Assembly: GCA_963701375.1 (NCBI GenBank)
Contig: CAVOZT010000001.1
Location: forward strand, 961,583 to 1,025,582
Source of the DNA: CAVXTF01 sp963701375
Lineage (GTDB): Bacteria > Actinomycetota > Acidimicrobiia > Acidimicrobiales > CAVXTF01
Direction: 5' to 3'
DNA length: 64,000 bases
The number at the start of each line of letters is the position of its first letter. The stretch's first letter is position 1. Both the position numbers and the translations under genes were made by a program. Below the pieces are notes generated by a model. The model worked only from the letters and a program-made list of their open reading frames with translations. It had not been told where the DNA came from and searched no databases. Of the stretch, positions 59,501 through 64,000 are shown one piece after another.

Positions 59501-60076
59501 GGTGGCGAGCGGCTTGGGACTCGGCTTGTCGATCGTCGAGCGCCTGGGACGCGTGCTCGAACATGCCGTGGGCTTGCGCTCCCGCCCAGGCAAGGGCTCG
59601 GTGTTCTTCGTCACCGCGCCGCTCGCGCGTGCGGCGCTCAAGGCCCGCGCGGAGCCGGGCGCGCCAGAGCCGGTGGCGGCGGGCGAGCCGCTCGACAGGC
59701 TCAAGGTGCTCGCCATCGACAACGAGCCCCGCGTGCTCGAGGGCCTGCAGCGTCCTTCTGACGCGCTGGGGCTGTCTGGTCGCGACTGCCCATGGCCTTG
59801 AAGAGGCGAGGGCGGCGCTCGACGCGTTCGGCGCGCCGGACGTCATCATCGCCGACTACCACCTCGATTCCGGCGACGGCGTCGCCGCGATCCGGGCGTT
59901 ACGCGAGCGCTTCGGCCGCAGCATCGCCTGCGATCCTCGCGACCGCCGATCGGAGCCCCGAGGTCCGCGACGAGGCGGAGCGTGCGGATGTCCGTCGTCA
60001 TGAACAAGCCGATCAAGCCCGCGCCTTGAGGGCCCAGCTGACCCGCTACGCTGCGCTGCGCGAGGCGGCGGAGTAG
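56550..60076 (+). CDS. Sodium:solute symporter/PAS/histidine kinase/receiver hybrid (many frameshifts)
   Basis: About 1,175 codons. The N-terminal SSS symporter domain begins NGTTVLLTAIGYVSFLFLIAWWGDGAG and continues with LAVYCTSWTYYGSVGLASAHGLDFLPIYIGP, then INPKEHQDGLILAIAVESIVKLVAFLAVGAF and LLPRQFHVAVVENHDQRDIRTAAWLFPAYL. A PAS-like segment (TVFDANLALTAWNREFADLFGLPPAML) and a short coiled coil lead to HisKA (LAAASHDILQPLNAARLYASSL, phospho-acceptor His near 58992), N-box NLISNALKYT, G1 DTGLGIPP and G2 LGLGLSIVERLG. A receiver domain with Asp in VIIADYHLDSGDG follows. Frame changes lie near 56890, 57065, 57690, 57925, 58515, 59760 and 59935. The symporter probably doubles as the sensor, as in CbrA-type kinases. 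Transported solute unknown. Confidence 0.9.
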
Positions 60077-60081
60077 CCGGA

Positions 60082-60882
60082 CTATCCGTCGCGCCCCGTC
60101 GGCACGGTTCGTGATCACCAGCGCGATGCCACCGAGAACCGCCAGATGAAATGCCGAGGCGGAGCGTGATTGGTTCGGCGAGCAAGGTCGCGCCGGCAAG
60201 CGCAGTGATGACCGGCAAGCTGAGTTGAACCGAAGCGCCTTCGGCGGCGCTCAGTCCAGGTAAGGCCGCGTACCAGATCGTGTATCCGAGGCCCGAAGCG
60301 ATCGCCCCCGACAGCAATGCATAGATCAATCCGGCAAGCGGCGGGGTCTCCCTGACCAGCGGCAGGCTCAAGAAGCGCCATCGGGACCGCGCGCAGAAAA
60401 TTCCCCGCTGTCGCGCCGAGCGGATCCGCGCTGCGGCGACCCAACAACGAATAAGCGCCCGGCGACACCCACCCCAAGCATCAGGCCCACGCCGGTCAAC
60501 GGCGGCGTCGGACGCCAGGTGACCAGCGCGGCAGGCCCACCAAAGCCAAGAGGAGACCGAACCACTGGCCGGCGCGTCGGGTGTTCGCCATTCACGATCC
60601 CGGTCATCACCATCGTCACCTGACCGGCGCCGAACAACAGCAACGCGCCAACACCGGCAGGCAGCGACACATAGGCAAAAGAAAAAGCGGCGGCATAGAA
60701 GAACAAAGCCAGCGCCGCGCGCCATGACCCACCGCTCGGGCGTCCCCTCTCGCGACCGCACAGATCGCCGCCATCATGGCCGCGCCAGAGACGATGCGAA
60801 TCAAAGTGAAACTGGCCGGATCGATCCCGGACTGAGCAAGAGCTAATCGGCAAAGAACGGAATTAGCGGCGAAGGCGACCAT
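60082..60882 (-). CDS. EamA/DMT-family transporter (several frameshifts)
   Basis: About 267-290 codons depending on the start. From VAFAANSVLCRLALAQSGIDPASFTLIRIVSGAAMM the frame changes near 60730 to ALALFFYAAAFSFAYVSLPAGVGALLLFGAGQVTMVM. It changes again near 60500 and near 60400 to LSLPLVRETPPLAGLIYALLSGAIASGLGYTIWYAALPGLSAAEGASVQLSLPVITALAGATLLAEPITLRL. It ends GIALVITNRADG. This is the two-repeat drug/metabolite exporter fold; the AxxxQLxxPVxxxxxG pattern in the second repeat is typical. The start and stop are approximate because of the shifts. Substrate unknown. Confidence 0.75.
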
Positions 60883-60942
60883 CGCAACCGATGTGAGCGC
60901 AATGTTCGACCCTTGCTCCCTCTGGTCAGGCTCACGGAAATC

Positions 60943-61655
60943 TCAGGGCGACCGTTCGCGCCACTTGACCCGCCCAAGGCGCGTCAGTAAATCTGCGTCG
61001 CTGCCGTCCTGGCCGCGCGCGAGCTCGATGGTCGTGATCGCGACCAGCATTTCGGCGCGCGACTTCAGATCCTTGGCCTCGAGCAGCGCCTGCTTCTCCC
61101 TCGGTCCGCACGGGCTCATCATCGACAGGCCGTTGACCAGAGCCTCGTTCCGACGCCTTCTTGATGTCGCTCCACACCACTTTGATCTCGTTGACCTCGG
61201 CGAAGCGTTTCAAGAGCCGCAATCGAGATCCTCGCGATCGACCGCCGCTTCGCCCGCGCCTTGGAGTAGAACCGGCGAACGGCAAATAATCGGGGACCGC
61301 GGTCCGGTACGGGCGGCTCGCTCGGCGTTTCCCCGGTCAGGCGGAATCGCGCCACGCCCATCAGGGTCAAGAAGCAGCGGCCGTCGCCGATCTCCGCATA
61401 TTGGACGATGCGGCCGGCGCAGCCGAGCGGATAGAGTTCCGGCGCCGGATCGGTCGCTTCTTCCTCTGACGAGGGCTGAATGACGCCGATCAGGCGTTCG
61501 CCAGCCAGAGCGTCGTCCAGCATCTCGAGATAGCGGGGCTCGAACACCGTGAGCTGGATCGGCCGGCGCGGCAACAGAAGTGCGCCCGCCATCGGAAACA
61601 GAGGGATCGCCGCCGGCATCTCGGCCGGCCCGGCGAAGGTGCGGTTGAGCTTCAT
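60943..61655 (-). CDS. Lon N-terminal (LonN) substrate-binding domain protein (frameshifts near the C-terminus)
   Basis: About 237 codons from the ATG at 61653-61655, which overlaps the stop of the thioredoxin gene as ATGA. The LonN fold reads IPLFPMAGALLLPRRPIQLTVFEPRYLEMLDDALAGERLIGVIQP, then YPLGCAGRIVQYAEIGDGRCFLTLMGVARFRL. Near 61225 and 61140 the frame changes to RLLKRFAEVNEIKVVWSDIKKA and LVNGLSMMSPCGPREKQALLEA, ending in GRVKWRERSP. There is no ATPase or protease domain, so this is the stand-alone form that probably binds unfolded proteins. Coupling to a CnoX-like chaperone supports a protein-quality role. Confidence 0.85.
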
Positions 61656-62617
61656 TGCGCTCTTCTCATTCTTCGGATGCTCTTGCTTCGGACGCTTTTG
61701 GCGGTTCGCGGTCGAAACCAGACCGCCGACAGCTTGCGCCTTGCGGTGACCGAGGCCGGGTCCATCAGAGCCCAGGCCTCGAACAGCTGCAACAATTGTT
61801 TGCGCGCCGCCTCGTCGTTCCATTTGCGGTCACGAGCGAATGATTTCAAGCAGTTGGTCGGCGGCTGCGTCGCGCTCGCCTTTGGCGACGAGCGCGACCG
61901 CAAGATCGAAGCGGGCCTGAAGGTTGTCGGGGTTGGCGGCAATCGCCTGTTCGAGGGGCGCGAGCTCGCCGACGTCGCGGCTTGCTCGGCAAGCCGAAGG
62001 CCGCCTGCGCCGCGGCGATGCGGGGTCTTGCTCCTTGCCGGGCGCCGGCGCCGGCGCCATCTACAATAAGGCCTTGGCCTCGTCGAGTCGTCCGCCGCGA
62101 CATGGAGTTTGGCGAGGCCGCCGATGGCCTTCGCCTCGCCCGCGTCGTCCGCAAGATCGCGGAATAGATCGAATCTGCTCCGGTCGGGTCACCTGGCGCT
62201 GTGGCTGCCTCGGCCTCGCGTCAAAGGAGTTCCTCCATTTCGTTCTGGAGCGGACCGACGAGCCGCTCAATAAAGCCGCGGATCTGGCTTCCGGCAGCGC
62301 GCCGACAAATCCGTCGACCGGCTGGCCCTTTCGAAGGCGATGACGGCGGGAATCGACTGGATTCCGAGTTGGCCCGCGATCTGGGGATGCTCGTCGATGT
62401 TCATTTTGACCAGCGCAACCTTGCCGTCGGCGTCGGCGACGGCCTTCTCCAGCGCGGGCCAAGCTGCTTGCACGGACCGCACCAGGGGGCCCAAAAATCG
62501 ACCAGAACCGGTTGGCGCGTCGACGGCGTCAGGACGTCCGGCCTGAACGAGCCGTTGTGACCTCCTTCACCGGGTCCGCCTTGGTTTGGGCGCAATCGCG
62601 CCATTGCCATTCGCCAT
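61652..62617 (-). CDS. cnoX: Thioredoxin/TPR co-chaperone, CnoX (YbbN)-like (several frameshifts)
   Basis: About 322 codons. The N-terminal thioredoxin domain holds RQPVLVDFWAPWCGPCKQL with the WCGPC active site, then KVALVKMNIDEHPQIAGQLGIQSIPAVIAF. The cis-Pro in IPAV is present. After further frame changes a TPR-like tail follows: APLEQAIAANPDNLQARFDLAVALVAKGERDAAADQLLEIIRS and WNDEAARKQLLQLFEAWALMDPASVTARRKLSAVWF. Frame changes near 62590, 62465, 62330, 62060 and 61860. CnoX proteins hold oxidised or unfolded substrates for GroEL and DnaK. The start at the ATG 62615-62617 has GGAG ten bases upstream but the first 30 residues are uncertain. Confidence 0.85.
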
Positions 62618-62678
62618 GTCCACTCATCTCCAGCCAAGCGGACGGGCAAGGCCCCCGGGGCATGTCCCACTTTCCCCC

Positions 62679-63215
62679 CTAAATGGCGGCCTTCCCTAGA
62701 TTATTCCAACGTGCGGCTCGATCCTGGCCCAGCGCGACGACCAGGGGCTCGTGTCCGGTCGCGCGCAGGAATTTCTTCAGGTCGGCGCTTGAGCCCGGTG
62801 GTGCGGGTGTTGACCAGAGGATGAAAATTGAGGCGATCATGCCGCAACATCGCTGCGTCGAGCACGACGGAAACCCGGCCCGCCACGTCGTTGATCGCGC
62901 CGAAGGGAGTGACCGCGCCCGGCCGAACGCCCCAGACCTCCTCCAAAAACTCCGCCGAGCCGAAGGAGACGCGCCCCTGCGCGCCGATCTCTCGTGAACC
63001 CGCTTGAGGTCGATCTCGGTCTCCTCGCCCAGCACCAGCAGGAACAGCCGGCTTTTCTTATCCTTGACGAACAGGTTCTTCGCGTGGCCGCCGGGGATTT
63101 CGCCGCGCAGGGCCGGCGAATCCTCGACCGTATGCAGCGGCGGATGGTCGACGGTCTCGGTCGCGATGCCGAGCGCGGCCAGGTAGGCGAGCAGATCTTC
63201 GGGTGAGACAGGCAT
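62679..63215 (-). CDS. Prolyl-tRNA editing protein (YbaK/ProX family; compensating frameshifts)
   Basis: 178 codons from the ATG at 63213-63215. Reads PVSPEDLLAYLAALGIATETVDHPPLHTVEDSPALRGEIPGGHAKNLFVKDKKSRLFLLVLGEETEIDLKRVHE, the family core with the catalytic Lys in KNLFVKDKK. A shifted stretch (about 62995-62795) reads in its proper frame LEEVWGVRPGAVTPFGAINDVAGRVSVVLDAAMLRHDRLNFHPLVNTRTTGL. It then returns to SADLKKFLRATGHEPLVVAL. The enzyme hydrolyses Ala-tRNA-Pro in trans and so prevents mistranslation of proline codons. Confidence 0.9.
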   Translation of the reverse strand: MPVSPEDLLAYLAALGIATETVDHPPLHTVEDSPALRGEIPGGHAKNLFVKDKKSRLFLLVLGEETEIDLKRVHERSARRGASPSARRSFWRRSGAFGRARSLPSARSTTWRAGFPSCSTQRCCGMIASIFILWSTPAPPGSSADLKKFLRATGHEPLVVALGQDRAARWNNLGKAAI

Positions 63216-63311
63216 CAGGAACACGGGATTGGGGGGGATGGCGAGTTGGTAGCCGCTTCAGGCGTCGGCGGCAACATGACATGCCATATAGAGCGGCCAT
63301 CGCGCCACCCT

Positions 63312-63656
63312 CTAGTTTTGATCTGCGCAATTGTCTTTATAGATGGTCTCTATTGCGACAGCCGAAGGCGTGTCGCTGTAAGCGTATTTCGCCAGGATTG
63401 CGCGGATAAACGTTCTAATGGTCTGATCGTCGGAAGAATGTCCGACAAAGCAGGTGCGTTTGCCCTTAACTCTTGCGTTGGGTATCCAAGTCATCGATCG
63501 CGTGAGTGATGTATTGGTGGCAGTCGGAAAGATGATCGGCGATGCACGATCTCGCTAAATCATCGACTTTTTTGAGATCTAACCCGGCATGCGCGGACTT
63601 ATCTGCGAGATGACGCCCGCAAACACGGTCACAATTATCAGGCCCCACCGTCGCAT
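63312..63656 (-). CDS. Small secreted protein, possibly Rap1a/Tai immunity-like (two frameshifts)
   Basis: About 114 codons when three adjacent frames are joined. ATG at 63654-63656 starts a signal peptide (RRWGLIIVTVFAGVISQIS). Near 63590 the frame changes to LDLKKVDDLARSCIADHLSDCHQYITHAIDDLDTQ, and near 63480 to KRTCFVGHSSDDQTIRTFIRAILAKYAYSDTPSAVAIETIYKDNC, stop at 63312. The pattern (two Cys, a YI..AIDD segment, a central Cys, a helix TIRTFIRAILAKY, and a C-terminal Cys) resembles the Rap1a/Tai domain of small periplasmic immunity proteins. The resemblance is by eye only, and no toxin gene is seen near it. Confidence 0.45.
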
Positions 63657-64000
63657 TTGCAATCCCCTTTGCCGCCGTTGACCGCGACCCAGCTTTGCAC
63701 CTGGCCTACGGCCAGTGGGATTGCCACTATACAGCATAGCATCGGAACGGCGCTGGACTTATGTCGACCCGGAAGGCCGACGGACAGCTCGATCGCCGCG
63801 AAACCCCAGACGACTGCGTGGTGAAAATGACTGCGGTGTCTTTCAGCCGGGTCGCTCCTGTCGAATGCAGCATCACTCCTGTCTAATCCCTAATCGCTCT
63901 TGTCGAATCGCAAAGAGAAAGAGGCTGGCGTCGGGCCATGAAATCTGTATAAGCGCGCGATCCGCGACATGGTATAGCGCGGGAATTCGCGTCGCGACCG
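63657..64000. other. 344-bp right-end stretch without recognised gene
   Basis: No convincing open frame on either strand up to the window edge. The only structure I can see is the set of three direct repeats at 63854-63908. A gene may begin just beyond the end of the window. Confidence 0.45.
63854..63908. repeat. Three direct repeats with exact 21-bp spacing
   Basis: GCTCCTGTCGAAT (63854), ACTCCTGTCTAAT (63875) and GCTCTTGTCGAAT (63896) start exactly 21 bp apart, two helical turns. The last three bases of the first two spacers are ATC. Such phasing is typical of regulator binding arrays or iterons. The TGTC core recalls Pho boxes, but those are spaced by 11 bp. Function unknown. Confidence 0.55.

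Overview
The window looks like two unrelated bacterial genomes joined at about 34,860. The left part (1-34,860) is actinobacterial and probably from the class Acidimicrobiia. It has the gene order rpsB-tsf-pyrH-frr-cdsA-dxr-rseP-ispG-proS-rimP-nusA-ylxR-infB-rbfA-truB-ribF, a WhiG-type sigma factor, an MtrB/LpqB-like pair, a class II DAHP synthase, many GTG starts and a wall protein with 42-residue GYW..DGGIF repeats. The right part (34,860-64,000) is alphaproteobacterial and probably from the Rhizobiales. It has an fdsGBA-fdhD-fdsD formate dehydrogenase operon, the fused rhamnulose-phosphate aldolase/dehydrogenase RhaD, a MarR-GNAT fusion, and a symporter-histidine kinase hybrid.

Left layout. 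A partial membrane glycosyltransferase (1-1488) converges on a repeat-bearing GH25-like exported protein. Next come aroG, and divergently nadD-rsfS. A GerMN protein and an MtrB-like kinase follow on the minus strand. A NitT/TauT-type ABC importer (8404-11291) precedes a GntR regulator and a divergent 3-hydroxybutyryl-CoA dehydrogenase; two related palindromes may be the regulator's operators. An OmpR-type response regulator and a Tat-exported peptide-type binding lipoprotein lead into xerC-whiG and then a long run of translation, envelope and isoprenoid genes. Two of these (dxr, ispG) belong to the MEP pathway. ribF stops in mid-gene at the junction.

Right layout. A sugar ABC ATPase, cut at its C-terminus by the junction, is divergent from rhaD. 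A hypothetical gene, a MarR-GNAT regulator and an FUSC-family membrane protein follow. The minus-strand formate dehydrogenase operon (49,483 to 42,506) runs LysR regulator, fdsG, fdsB, fdsA, fdhD, fdsD, each overlapping or nearly touching the next. SCO and leuD lie on the plus strand. Beyond them are a SAM-cyclase-AAA-TPR signalling protein, an APC permease, a 1,175-codon symporter/PAS/kinase/receiver hybrid, an EamA transporter, a LonN-domain protein coupled to a CnoX-like thioredoxin, a prolyl-tRNA deacylase-like gene and a possible Rap1a/Tai-like small secreted protein.

Most right-part genes are broken by frameshifts, often several per gene and often compensating. The left part shows them in only three or four genes. 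In every case the sum of the pieces gives the normal family length, so sequencing or consensus indels are more likely than true pseudogenes. I give such genes full coordinates and say where the frame changes. I found no convincing new biological system. The most notable items are the chimeric junction, the two large hybrid signalling proteins, the paired GntR-like palindromes, and an array of three direct repeats spaced exactly 21 bp near the right end.
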